The notes: generated by a model not told the origin, from the sequence alone. A stretch of 64,000 nt of DNA from Sedimentibacter sp. SX930 (GCA_002155105.1 MUZD01000004.1:1-64000); one strand, 5' to 3'; shown: positions 33,954-41,846, numbered from the stretch's first letter. Numbers and translations: made by a program.

Positions 33954-34805
33954 TCAGGCAGTCCAATGAGAGGGTCTTTGGATATGAGGGGGTAGCAAAG
34001 TCTTTTCATCACCCTTAGCCGAATTCATTTGCATTTGAGTCAAAAACATACTCGTAGATAAGTCTGCTCCCCTTAAATCAGCGTCACGCAAATCAGCCCC
34101 GATAAAATCCGCACCTCTTAAATCTGTGTCGCTCAAATCGGCAGCAATCAGATACGCTCCCCTCAAATTGATTGCCTTTAGATCTTGTCCACTTAAATTT
34201 TTCGCGATCCAGTCGGCTCTTTCATGATTATAATCCTTGGCTTTTTTAGGGTTGGATAGTTTTGAAGCCAACATTTCCCGAATATGCTTGCTGGTTTCCG
34301 ATAGCAACCCATTTAAGGGGAATCTGTACATCACTATATCCAAAGACAGCAGGTGATCAGCATCGCGTTTTGTCAGGCTCTGCAACTCCTTTAGCTGCAC
34401 GTTTAATTTCTCGGACAAATCCTGGGGTAATTCATATGACAAGGCTTCTGCCGCGTAGGCAATCATTTCATGGATTTGTTCCATAATCGGAAACACTTGG
34501 AACATTTTTGCTCCAATTTCAGGATCATCCCTCCAGTTTTGACCCTTAAACGTAACTTGGGAAACAACTTGTCCAGCACCCAAACAGTCAAACACAGTGC
34601 AGCCCTTAAAACCTTTCTCCCGTAAGTTAGCGTGAATTTGACACCCGTAATCGGATTGCAAATTGACGCAAGGACTGCCTGCCGGTTTGTTGATTGGAAA
34701 ATCGCTTGACGCTATAAGGTTGAGCGCTGTACAGCAGAGCCCAAAGCACTGCGAACAATCGGCCCTTAAACTTTCTCTAATATTTTTGGCTATTTCGTTA
34801 TCCAT
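33954..34805 (-). CDS. Cys-rich (YkgJ-like) and pentapeptide-repeat fusion protein
   Basis: 283 residues. The N-terminal part has a cysteine pattern (CSQCFGLCC near the start, then C in AGSPCVNL, YGCQIH, KGCTVFDC) resembling YkgJ-family zinc or iron clusters. The C-terminal third (about 205-260) is a pentapeptide-repeat coil: AINLRGAYLIAADLSDTDLR and on, with A(D/N)LxG repeats every five residues, forming a right-handed beta-helix. Pentapeptide proteins may mimic DNA or act in resistance; the fusion with a metal-like cluster is unusual. Start at 34805 with AAAGGA upstream at wider-than-usual spacing. Cytoplasmic. Confidence 0.78.
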   Translation of the reverse strand: MDNEIAKNIRESLRADCSQCFGLCCTALNLIASSDFPINKPAGSPCVNLQSDYGCQIHANLREKGFKGCTVFDCLGAGQVVSQVTFKGQNWRDDPEIGAKMFQVFPIMEQIHEMIAYAAEALSYELPQDLSEKLNVQLKELQSLTKRDADHLLSLDIVMYRFPLNGLLSETSKHIREMLASKLSNPKKAKDYNHERADWIAKNLSGQDLKAINLRGAYLIAADLSDTDLRGADFIGADLRDADLRGADLSTSMFLTQMQMNSAKGDEKTLLPPHIQRPSHWTA

Positions 34806-35002
34806 TTTTGCAACAATCCTTTTCGCGTTGGTCGAGGTTCAAAAAATAAGGAGACTAATTTTCAGGTTACTAGCCCCGTTTATATTTTTGAACGGAAGAG
34901 AAATTCTTGACTCCATTATACATGATTTTTAATCCACCTGTGGATGCAAATAACGACTAACCTAGTTGCTTCCCGGTCCACAAAAATAGGCGGATCGGAT
35001 GC

Positions 35003-35015
35003 GATGTTCTATAAT
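35003..35015 (+). promoter_or_regulatory. Promoter of the photolyase gene
   Basis: GATGTTCTATAAT contains the -10 TATAAT at 35010-35015, 40 bases before the photolyase start. The same 13 bases occur before the gene at 54976. Confidence 0.5.
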
Positions 35016-35055
35016 AAGTATGACAATTAACGCAATCATATACGGGGGAAAACGG

Positions 35056-36420
35056 ATGATACTGGAAGAAAGAATCAAGCAATTGAACGATAAGAACGTA
35101 GTGGCGGAGCGACCGTATGTCGTCTATTGGATGCAGAGTTCGCAGCGGGCGGAGTACAACCATGCATTGGAATATGCAATCCGTCAGGCCAACCGGCTCG
35201 AGAAGCCGCTGGTCGTCTACTTCGGGGTCACTGACGGCTTTCCGGAAGCCAATGAGCGCCACTATGCATTCATGCTGGAAGGGCTGAAGGAAACGAAGGA
35301 CGCATTGGAGCAGCGCGGCATCCAACTGCTGATCCGGAAAATATCGCCGGAACAAGGAGCTTTGGAAATTTCCAGATTGACGGCCTTGCTGGTTGTGGAC
35401 CGCGGCTATCTCAGAATTGAGCGGCAATGGCGTGTTGCCTTGGCCGAGGGTGCCGAATGCGCGGTCGTCCAGATTGAAAGCAACGTCGTTGTTCCGGTCG
35501 AGCTGGCTTCTCCCAAAGAGGAGTATTCCGCTGCGACCTTGCGCTCCAAACTGAAGAAAATCCTGCCGCAGTGTCTGGCACCATTGGAGGAGAATGTCTG
35601 CAGCCTTCCGTCCACCGCAGCGGAGCTACCTTTCGAGGCGTATGACGTTTCAAATACCGAACAAGCCTTAGCCGGCTTGGCTATCGATCGCAGTGTCCCG
35701 CGCGTTTCCGATTATATCGGCGGAACCGCGGAAGCAAAACGCTGGCTTGAGGATTTCATCGAAAATAAATTGGCCGGATACAGCGAACGGAAGAACCGTC
35801 CTGGTGAGTCCGTTACCTCAAACTTGAGCCCCTATCTCCATTTCGGCCAGATTTCGCCGCTCTATATCTACCGCAGACTGATGGGGATGGACAGCGAAAG
35901 TCAGCAGAGTTTCCTCGAGGAACTTGTCGTCAGAAGGGAGTTGGCCGTCAATTTCGTTTACTACAATGAAAAGTACGATTCCTTCGATGCCGTGCCGGAT
36001 TGGGCCAAGAAGACGCTGGCCAAGCACTTGGCGGATGAACGGGAATATCTGTATTCCTTGGCGGAATTGGAAGCGGCCAAAACCCACGACGACTATTGGA
36101 ATGCCGCGCAGCTGGAGATGAACCTGACCGGGAAAATGCACGGGTACATGCGGATGTACTGGGCCAAAAAAATTCTGGAGTGGAGCAGCACACCGGAAGA
36201 AGCCTATTGCAAAGCGATTTACCTGAACAACAAGTATCTGTTGGACGGCCGCGATCCGAACGGTTTCGCCGGGGTGAGCTGGTGCTTCGGCAAACATGAC
36301 CGACCTTGGGGGGAACGGGCCATCTTCGGGAATGTCCGTTTCATGAACGACAAAGGTCTGAAGCGCAAGTTCGACATGCAGCTGTATCTGGATCAGGTTG
36401 CGAAACGGTCGCGCAAATAA
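35056..36420 (+). CDS. Class II deoxyribodipyrimidine photolyase
   Basis: 454 residues. It repairs cyclobutane pyrimidine dimers using blue light through FAD and an antenna pigment. It matches the class II rather than class I type: RPYVVYWMQSSQRAEYNHAL at the start, the FAD-site stretch NLSPYLHFGQISP, and the C-terminal YLLDGRDPNGFAGVSWCF, GKHDRPWGERAIFGNVR signature. The Trp residues near the C-terminus can form the electron chain. RBS GGGGG before the ATG at 35056; an earlier in-frame ATG has none. It heads a same-strand group with DUF2238, DUF6448, signal peptidase and heliorhodopsin genes. Confidence 0.92.
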   Translation: MILEERIKQLNDKNVVAERPYVVYWMQSSQRAEYNHALEYAIRQANRLEKPLVVYFGVTDGFPEANERHYAFMLEGLKETKDALEQRGIQLLIRKISPEQGALEISRLTALLVVDRGYLRIERQWRVALAEGAECAVVQIESNVVVPVELASPKEEYSAATLRSKLKKILPQCLAPLEENVCSLPSTAAELPFEAYDVSNTEQALAGLAIDRSVPRVSDYIGGTAEAKRWLEDFIENKLAGYSERKNRPGESVTSNLSPYLHFGQISPLYIYRRLMGMDSESQQSFLEELVVRRELAVNFVYYNEKYDSFDAVPDWAKKTLAKHLADEREYLYSLAELEAAKTHDDYWNAAQLEMNLTGKMHGYMRMYWAKKILEWSSTPEEAYCKAIYLNNKYLLDGRDPNGFAGVSWCFGKHDRPWGERAIFGNVRFMNDKGLKRKFDMQLYLDQVAKRSRK

Positions 36421-36435
36421 AAGGAGGCGGAACGG

Positions 36436-37080
36436 ATGGCCGGAAATGGCAAAAAGGCAGAACCCTTGCATATAATCCTTTTGATGCTCTTCATCATAGC
36501 GTACCTTATTTCGGCCATCTGCCCGTTGGATCGGCTGGCTTGGATGGGTCAGATGACGCCTGCGCTCCTGCTCGTTTTCTTGTTGGTTGTGACTTACTGG
36601 AAGTTCCGTTTCAGCACTTTCGTCTATGTGATGGCTTTTCTGCATGCTTTGTTGTTGGTTTACGGCGCGCACTTTACTTATTCCCAGAACCCTTTGTTCA
36701 ATCAATGGAAAGAACAGTTCGGTTGGGAGCGCAATTACTTTGACCGGGTGGGGCATTTCGCCCAAGGTTTCGTGCCGGCTTTTTTGGCCAAGGAGTTTCT
36801 GCTGCGTGGCGGCTATGTCAAGAAAGGCAAGATGCTGACTCTCATCGTCATTCTGTCCTGCCTCGGCTTCAGCGCAGCCTATGAACTGAGTGAATTTGCG
36901 ATCGTCAAAATTATGGACGTGCCCGCTGATGCTGTCATGGGGACGCAGGGCGATGCCTTCGACAGCCTTTGGGATATGATTTGGGCATTGATCGGTGCGA
37001 GTCTGGCGGTGTTTGTGTTCGGGCCATTTCACGACAGCCAAATCGAAAAGATGAGGGATCCCGATGGACCGCTCCGTTAG
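36436..37080 (+). CDS. DUF2238 family membrane protein
   Basis: 214 residues with about five or six transmembrane segments. The segment FGWERNYFDRVGHFAQGFVP is the DUF2238 signature, with the later AAYELSEFAI and GTQGDAFDSLWDM stretches also typical. The family includes YjdF-like proteins of unknown role; conserved Asp, Arg and Glu residues in and near the membrane suggest ligand or ion handling. It starts 15 bases after photolyase with AAGGAGG, so the two genes are co-transcribed. Confidence 0.8.
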   Translation: MAGNGKKAEPLHIILLMLFIIAYLISAICPLDRLAWMGQMTPALLLVFLLVVTYWKFRFSTFVYVMAFLHALLLVYGAHFTYSQNPLFNQWKEQFGWERNYFDRVGHFAQGFVPAFLAKEFLLRGGYVKKGKMLTLIVILSCLGFSAAYELSEFAIVKIMDVPADAVMGTQGDAFDSLWDMIWALIGASLAVFVFGPFHDSQIEKMRDPDGPLR

Positions 37081-37100
37081 CCAGATTTCAACTGTAGGCC

Positions 37101-37106
37101 TATAAT
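37101..37106 (+). promoter_or_regulatory. -10 promoter element before DUF6448
   Basis: TATAAT in the only gap (37081-37168) of the photolyase-heliorhodopsin group. It could start a second transcript covering DUF6448, signal peptidase and heliorhodopsin. No good -35 is visible. Confidence 0.35.
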
Positions 37107-37168
37107 TAAGATGAAGCTAAGGTTTCGAGTGGTAGCTGTTTTTTGTTTGCGAGAAGGAGGAAAATGAA

Positions 37169-37759
37169 ATGGAACTGATGCTGGTAATGGCAGCCGTTGT
37201 ATTTTTCAGCGTTCTTTTTGTACCTGTGAAAGCAAAAGCACATTGTGACACCATGGATGGACCGACAGCTGTTGACGGGAAACGAGCACTGGAGACCTGC
37301 AACGTTAATTATGCGTTAAAATGGATCCTTCCGGAGCACGAAGAAGAACTAAAGGAAATCTTTGCTTTGAGCAGTAAGGTCAGGGCACTCGGGCCGGACG
37401 CAAAGGAATTGGCGGACAGATATTTCCTTGAGAATCTTGTCAGAATGCATCGGGCCGGGGAAGGCGCCTCCTTTGAAGGGTTGAAACCTTCGGGAACCCC
37501 CATCGATGAAAAAGTTGCGGCAGCCGATAAATGCATCGAAGTAGGGAACTTATCCCCATTGGAGGGGCTGTTGCCCCATGAAGAAATCCATGAACTGGAA
37601 GGGAAATTCAAAAAAGCTTTGTCACTGAAAGAATTCGCTGTTGATGACGTTGAAGCCGGGAGAGCCTACATAGAGGCTTATGTCGATTTCTTCAAGACGG
37701 TGGAAGGTGAACACCATGCACATAAACACGATCATGGCCATGCTGCGCACCCGCACTGA
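37169..37759 (+). CDS. Secreted DUF6448-type His-tailed protein
   Basis: 196 residues. A signal peptide (hydrophobic about 2-20, likely cut after VKAKA) is followed by HCDTMDGPTAVDGKRALETCNVNYALKW, then a helical domain with the segments EHEEELKEIF and RMHRAGEGASFEGLKPSG. The C-terminus is a poly-His tail (HHAHKHDHGHAAHPH), suggesting metal binding outside the cell. I assign it to DUF6448 from memory of the N-terminal motif. The last 44 bases overlap the signal peptidase gene, giving tight coupling. Confidence 0.7.
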   Translation: MELMLVMAAVVFFSVLFVPVKAKAHCDTMDGPTAVDGKRALETCNVNYALKWILPEHEEELKEIFALSSKVRALGPDAKELADRYFLENLVRMHRAGEGASFEGLKPSGTPIDEKVAAADKCIEVGNLSPLEGLLPHEEIHELEGKFKKALSLKEFAVDDVEAGRAYIEAYVDFFKTVEGEHHAHKHDHGHAAHPH

Positions 37760-38252
37760 TCTGGAACAGGGCATTCTGTATATTTCGTTGATTATTGCCG
37801 CCGTTTCCGCCGCTGGACTCGTCCGAAAACATCTATTTTTCCTTACTGTGGTGCAGTCTGATTCGATGTATCCCGCGCTGCGGCCGAAGGATTTGGGAGT
37901 CACGCTTCGCATCCATTGCGTAAGGGAAATCAAAAGAGGCGACATCCTCGTTTTTTATTCCGCTGAGCTTAAGGATAGGTTGGTGAAAAGGGTCATCGGA
38001 TTGCCGCATGACCAGATTGTCTGTGAACAGGATGGTGCCGTTTACGTCAACGGCAAAAAATTGGAAGAACCCTATCTCAAGCAAACGGATGGGAAAAGGT
38101 CGGAATATCGGGTGCCGGCAGGCAAGTATTTTTTGTTGGGGGACAACCGGGCGCATTCATATGACAGTCGTTCCTTTCTTGATCCGTTCATCTCGGAAAA
38201 GGCTATCCAAGGAAGACTCATTTTTTCCCTCGTGCCATTCCGAAAAATCTGA
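37716..38252 (+). CDS. lepB: Type I signal peptidase
   Basis: 178 residues, one N-terminal membrane anchor (about 20-36) and an extracytoplasmic catalytic domain. The serine-lysine dyad is visible as QSDSMYP (Ser50) and LVKRVIG (Lys91), and GDNRAHSYDSRSF is the later conserved box. It removes signal peptides from secreted proteins. The start at 37716 has GGAAGGTGA 5 bases upstream, inside the end of the DUF6448 gene. It probably serves as a dedicated peptidase for its secreted neighbour, though it could be one of several housekeeping copies. Heliorhodopsin follows after 68 bases. Confidence 0.9.
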   Translation: MHINTIMAMLRTRTDLEQGILYISLIIAAVSAAGLVRKHLFFLTVVQSDSMYPALRPKDLGVTLRIHCVREIKRGDILVFYSAELKDRLVKRVIGLPHDQIVCEQDGAVYVNGKKLEEPYLKQTDGKRSEYRVPAGKYFLLGDNRAHSYDSRSFLDPFISEKAIQGRLIFSLVPFRKI

Positions 38253-38320
38253 TCGGAACGATAAAGCAGGTCCGCTATACAATCAGTTCATTTTCTTAAG
38301 AGAAAGGAAGGTGCATCATC

Positions 38321-39112
38321 ATGAAAGAGATTACGACAGAAAAGCTCCGTCGCTTCAATATGATCATGGGAGGACTCCACCTGGTCCAAGGGATTGCGAT
38401 GCTGTTCTTGGCAACGAACGTCATCCAGAAAATCGGTGAGTTCAGCCCGGAAATCAGCCAGTTCTATCTGGCCTTCAATCCCGAAACGCGCTCACTGGAA
38501 ACGGCCTCGCGTGTCCTGTTTGAATTGCCGTTCGGTATGCTTGTCGCTTCGTTCTTGTTCATTTCCGCTATCGCGCATGCCTTGATTTCCATTCCGAAAA
38601 ATCTGAATGCAATCTATAATGCCGATTTGGAAAAGGGCATCAATAAATTCCGCTGGTTCGAGTATGCGCTCAGCTCATCCATAATGATTGTTCTGATTGC
38701 GACCTTGTTCGGCATCTACGATATCGCTTCGCTCATTCTGATCTTTATCGTGAACGCCACTATGAATCTCTTCGGGCTCGTGATGGAACAGCTGAATGTG
38801 GGGCATTCAAAAGACAACATCCAATGGGGGCCGTTCATCTGGGGCTCGATTGCCGGAATTGCGCCATGGATCGCCATTTTGCTCTACATGTTCGGGACCG
38901 GTAATTTCGGTGAGGTGCCTTGGTTTGTCTGGGCAATCGTCGGCACTTATTTCGTTGCTTTCAACACTTTCCCGATCAATATGATTTTGCAGTACAAGAA
39001 AGTCGGGAAATGGGCGGACTACCTCTATGGGGAGCGGGTCTATATCGTGCTGAGCTTGGTTGCGAAATCGATTCTTGCCTGGCTCGTGCTTTTCGGTGCG
39101 ATGCAGCCATAA
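38321..39112 (+). CDS. Heliorhodopsin
   Basis: 263 residues, seven transmembrane helices, inverted topology as in all heliorhodopsins. Key residues can be placed: Lys249 in helix G (SLVAKSILAW) is the retinal Schiff-base lysine, Glu114 in RWFEYALSS is the counterion, and His20 (GGLHLVQG) and His86 (AIAHALI) match the conserved pair of the family. The QYKKVGKWADYLYGERVYI stretch before helix G is also typical. Heliorhodopsins bind retinal, have long photocycles and do not appear to pump ions; roles in light sensing or in regulating partner enzymes are proposed. RBS AAGGAAGG precedes the ATG. The genes upstream include a class II photolyase. Confidence 0.93.
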   Translation: MKEITTEKLRRFNMIMGGLHLVQGIAMLFLATNVIQKIGEFSPEISQFYLAFNPETRSLETASRVLFELPFGMLVASFLFISAIAHALISIPKNLNAIYNADLEKGINKFRWFEYALSSSIMIVLIATLFGIYDIASLILIFIVNATMNLFGLVMEQLNVGHSKDNIQWGPFIWGSIAGIAPWIAILLYMFGTGNFGEVPWFVWAIVGTYFVAFNTFPINMILQYKKVGKWADYLYGERVYIVLSLVAKSILAWLVLFGAMQP

Positions 39113-39136
39113 TTCAGGGAGGCTTAAGGTACTGTC

Positions 39137-39191
39137 GTTTACAAAAAAATTACAGTGTTTTTTGATACAGTTTACAAAAGAGTTGTATAGT
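39137..39191 (+). promoter_or_regulatory. Orphan promoter with 10-base direct repeats
   Basis: GTTTACAAAA occurs at 39137-39146 and 39170-39179, exactly 33 bases apart, around a promoter TTGATA (39162-39167), 18-base spacer, TATAGT (39186-39191). The transcript would enter a strong terminator about 60 bases later (39255). The gap 39113-39427 has no convincing gene. Confidence 0.5.
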
Positions 39192-39254
39192 GAGTGTGTG
39201 GAGGAAATGTATTTTGTTTCTGCTTTACTTATATTTGAATGACATGCTTCAGCC

Positions 39255-39314
39255 GGACAGGTTGGGCGTCCACCAGAAGGAATCTGATGGATGCCCAACC
39301 TGTCCGTTTTTTTG
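39255..39314 (+). terminator. Strong Rho-independent terminator
   Basis: GGACAGGTTGGGC pairs with GCCCAACCTGTCC, with further inner pairing, then a run of seven T. It either ends the short transcript from the orphan promoter at 39162 or acts as an attenuator upstream of the gene at 39428. Confidence 0.85.
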
Positions 39315-39427
39315 CGGTTTTAAGTGAGAATGCCATTATTGGCAATCGCGAGAGCGAAGGGATACAATGGTTTTGAAGAAAAGAATGCAGTTGGGATCCA
39401 AATTGTCAGAAAGGACGGGGAAGAACA

Positions 39428-39931
39428 ATGGCTATGTCTCAAGCCATCATGGATGGATTGATCTGGTCGCTGCTTTGGGCGGCTGTCATCACCTTGACGA
39501 TCTGGAAGGCACCTCAGCAACTTGTGCATGACTACCCCAAGGAAATCCAAGCTGTCGTGGTCCTGCCTCCCTTGAACAAGAAGATATACAGACGGATCAT
39601 CGTTCCGGCACTCATCATTTTGATCGGGTATCTGTTTTTCAGCGTCATCAGAACATACGGCGCTGCCGAAGTTGCGTTCTGGGTGCCGGTGCTGCATATT
39701 TTTATCATGTGCATCGTCTGGAACAGTGTCGATCTGCTTGTAATGGATTGGCTGATCTTTTGTACGATCCAGCCGAAATTCATGATTCTGCCGGGCAGCG
39801 AGGGGCATCCAGCCTACAAGGACTACTACTTCCATTTCCGGGGCTTTCTGATCGGATGCGGCTATTCAGTGATCGGCGGTGGTGTCTGCGGTGGCATCGG
39901 CTATGCGCTCCTGAAACTGTTTGTCTGGTAA
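39428..39931 (+). CDS. Hypothetical four-TM membrane protein
   Basis: 167 residues with four hydrophobic segments (about 7-25, 56-74, 80-108 and 137-163), a Lys/Pro-rich loop after the first and a glycine-rich last segment (GGGVCGGIGYALL). The polar loop before the last segment carries SEGHPAYKDYYFHFRG. No family recognised. Preceded by AAGGACGGGGAAG. The Cdd1-like gene follows after 23 bases. Confidence 0.5.
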   Translation: MAMSQAIMDGLIWSLLWAAVITLTIWKAPQQLVHDYPKEIQAVVVLPPLNKKIYRRIIVPALIILIGYLFFSVIRTYGAAEVAFWVPVLHIFIMCIVWNSVDLLVMDWLIFCTIQPKFMILPGSEGHPAYKDYYFHFRGFLIGCGYSVIGGGVCGGIGYALLKLFVW

Positions 39932-39954
39932 AAATGAATTGAGGGGGAAATAAG

Positions 39955-40203
39955 ATGAAAGAACTGGAGCAAATTCCCGGCATCGGGCCGAAGATGGCGG
40001 CTACGCTTGTTTCTTTGGGGATAAATAAAATCGCGGACCTGCGCGACAAGGATCCGCAAGAACTCTATGAGCGTCTGAACAGGATAACCGGTCAGCGGCA
40101 AGATCCTTGCGTGCTGTACACTTTCCGCTGCGCCGTCTACTATGCTACCGAACCGCATCCGGATCCGGAAAAACTGAAATGGTGGAACTGGAAAGACAAT
40201 TAG
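39955..40203 (+). CDS. Pathogenicity-locus (Cdd1) helix-hairpin-helix protein
   Basis: 82 residues. The helix-hairpin-helix motif IPGIGPKMAATLVSLGI lies at the N-terminus, followed by LRDKDPQELYERLNR, RQDPCVLYTFRCAVYYA and the ending KWWNWKD, which is the Cdd1 family pattern. HhH domains bind DNA without sequence preference. Small cytoplasmic protein; its role is unknown, and the family name comes from the C. difficile toxin locus neighbourhood rather than from proven function. GAGGGGG is upstream. Confidence 0.82.
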   Translation: MKELEQIPGIGPKMAATLVSLGINKIADLRDKDPQELYERLNRITGQRQDPCVLYTFRCAVYYATEPHPDPEKLKWWNWKDN

Positions 40204-40221
40204 GTCAGCTAAAATGTCCCC

Positions 40222-40250
40222 TTTACTATACATACCTGCAGGGGTATAAT
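40222..40250 (+). promoter_or_regulatory. Promoter of the CMD-family gene
   Basis: TTTACT (40222-40227), 17-base spacer, TATAAT (40245-40250), 46 bases before the start codon. Confidence 0.55.
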
Positions 40251-40296
40251 GGTTTTTAACAAATCCGGCGAAGCTTATAGGGTAAAGGAGACAGCA

Positions 40297-40890
40297 ATGG
40301 CACAGGAATTCTACAAGAAAATATACTCGGTTCGGGAATTTTATACGATTTTGTATGATGGAGTCCGCACAATGAAATACATGATCAAGGCCAAAAAGAA
40401 AAAGGAATTGAGTGCAGAGTTCATCGAAAGGATCATGCTGGGCGTTACGGAAGTCAACGGCTGCGAAGTTTGCTCCTATGCCCATACGAAGATGGCTCTC
40501 GAGCAGGGGATGGCTGCAGAAGAAATTCAGCAATTGTTGGCGGGATCCGCTGGCGAAATCCCTGTGGATGAAATGCCAGCGTTCCTTTTTGCCCAGCATT
40601 ATGCCGACAGGAGAGGGTATCCGACCGAAGAATCCTGGGATCGGATCGTTTCGCTTTATGGAGAAGATAAGGCCAAAGGAATTTTGGGTGCCGTCCGGGC
40701 TATCATGGTCGGCAATGCGCACGGCATCGCAATCAGTGCCTTTATCAGCCGATTGAAAGGCAAGCCAGTCAAAATGAGCAGTTTGCTTTATGAATTTACG
40801 ATGATGCTCAGCATCATCGTCTATCTGCCGCTTACCTTGATCCAAGCGATGATGGACGGCCTGTTCAAGAGACCGATCATCACATTCTGA
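40297..40890 (+). CDS. Carboxymuconolactone decarboxylase-family (AhpD-like) protein
   Basis: 197 residues. The AhpD/CMD motif is the CEVCSYAH at about 58-65 with the preceding ERIMLGVTEVNG, giving the C-x-x-C...H active site used for peroxidase or disulfide chemistry. The C-terminal 40 residues are hydrophobic (FTMMLSIIVYLPLTLIQAMM), an unusual tail for this family that may attach it to the membrane. Start at 40297 because AAGGAGA is 5 bases upstream. A separate promoter lies upstream and a hairpin follows. Confidence 0.78.
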   Translation: MAQEFYKKIYSVREFYTILYDGVRTMKYMIKAKKKKELSAEFIERIMLGVTEVNGCEVCSYAHTKMALEQGMAAEEIQQLLAGSAGEIPVDEMPAFLFAQHYADRRGYPTEESWDRIVSLYGEDKAKGILGAVRAIMVGNAHGIAISAFISRLKGKPVKMSSLLYEFTMMLSIIVYLPLTLIQAMMDGLFKRPIITF

Positions 40891-40938
40891 GGACGCAGCT
40901 GAACTAAAATCAGTCTGTTTGTGGATAACGAAAAAAGA

Positions 40939-40982
40939 ATAAGCTGTGGAAAACCATTTCAAATGGCTTTTCCACAGCTTAT
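40939..40982. terminator. Bidirectional hairpin between converging genes
   Basis: ATAAGCTGTGGAAAA pairs with TTTTCCACAGCTTAT, with an inner CATTT/AAATG stem. Long and symmetrical, between the CMD gene and nadC. Confidence 0.7.
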
Positions 40983-41009
40983 CTGCGTTTTAATGGGCAT
41001 AACTTTCCG

Positions 41010-41846
41010 TCAGATCCGTTCCAGGTTCTTCAGCGACAGATCGAGGATCTCCGAAGAGTGGGTCAGGGCACCTGATGAAAGGTAATCGACTCCGGTATCG
41101 CGCAAGGCGGCGATGTTTTCAACGGTGAGGTTGCCGGAACATTCCACCAAGGCGCGCCCGTCTATCAGAATGACGGCTTCCTTCATCTCAACCGGGGTCA
41201 TATTGTCCAGCATGATGATGTCGGATTTCGCTTCGATCGCCTCTTTGACCATATCCAGGTTTTCCACTTCGACTTCGATCTTATGCACAAAAGAAGCATA
41301 TGCCTGCGCCGCAGCGACAGCCTGCTTGATGCCGCCCGCCGCAGCGATGTGGTTGTCCTTCAGCATGATGCCGTCGGACAGGCTGAAGCGGTGGTTGCTT
41401 CCGCCGCCGACCTTCACGGCGTATTTTTCGAAAATCCGGTTGTTCGGTGTCGTCTTGCGGGTGTCGAGCAGCGTAATGCCGCTGCCTTCAAGCAAGTCGA
41501 CGATCTTGCGGGTATGCGTGGCGATGCCGCTCATGCGCTGGAGATAATTCAGGGCGGTGCGTTCGCCGGAAAGGATGACACGGATATCGCCGATCACTTC
41601 AGCCAACAAATCTCCCGATTTGACGGCATCTCCGTCCTGAAAATGGAAAATCACTTCGGTCGCATCGTCAAGGAGGGCAAAGGTCCTGGCGAAGACGTCC
41701 AGCCCCGCAATGATGCCATCCTGTTTGCACAACAGCTCGGCCTTGCCTTTTGTGTAGCCTGTGATGATGGCATTGGTCGAAAGATCCTCGGTTGGGATAT
41801 CTTCCTCCAGCGCCGCCAAAATCAGGCGATCCATATTACTTTGCAT
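41010..41846 (-). CDS. nadC: Nicotinate-nucleotide pyrophosphorylase (quinolinate phosphoribosyltransferase)
   Basis: 278 residues. It makes nicotinate mononucleotide from quinolinate and PRPP, the third step of de novo NAD synthesis. Recognisable stretches are LNYLQRMSGIATHTR, DTRKTTPNNR, KDNHI and VDYLSSGALTHS with substrate-binding Arg, Lys and His residues. GGAGG lies 6 bases before the ATG. It overlaps nadB by 11 bases as the last gene of the nadABC operon. Confidence 0.95.
   Translation of the reverse strand: MQSNMDRLILAALEEDIPTEDLSTNAIITGYTKGKAELLCKQDGIIAGLDVFARTFALLDDATEVIFHFQDGDAVKSGDLLAEVIGDIRVILSGERTALNYLQRMSGIATHTRKIVDLLEGSGITLLDTRKTTPNNRIFEKYAVKVGGGSNHRFSLSDGIMLKDNHIAAAGGIKQAVAAAQAYASFVHKIEVEVENLDMVKEAIEAKSDIIMLDNMTPVEMKEAVILIDGRALVECSGNLTVENIAALRDTGVDYLSSGALTHSSEILDLSLKNLERI

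Noticed and set aside
35818-37041. 407-codon open frame on the opposite strand of photolyase and DUF2238
   Set aside because: It is a shadow of two well-supported genes: no RBS, composition rich in His, Arg and Gln, no recognisable domain.
39201-39357. Short frames over the terminator downstream of heliorhodopsin (GTG at 39195, ATG at 39207, TTG at 39214)
   Set aside because: All depend on weak starts or run through the terminator stem; treated as possible leader peptide only in the findings.
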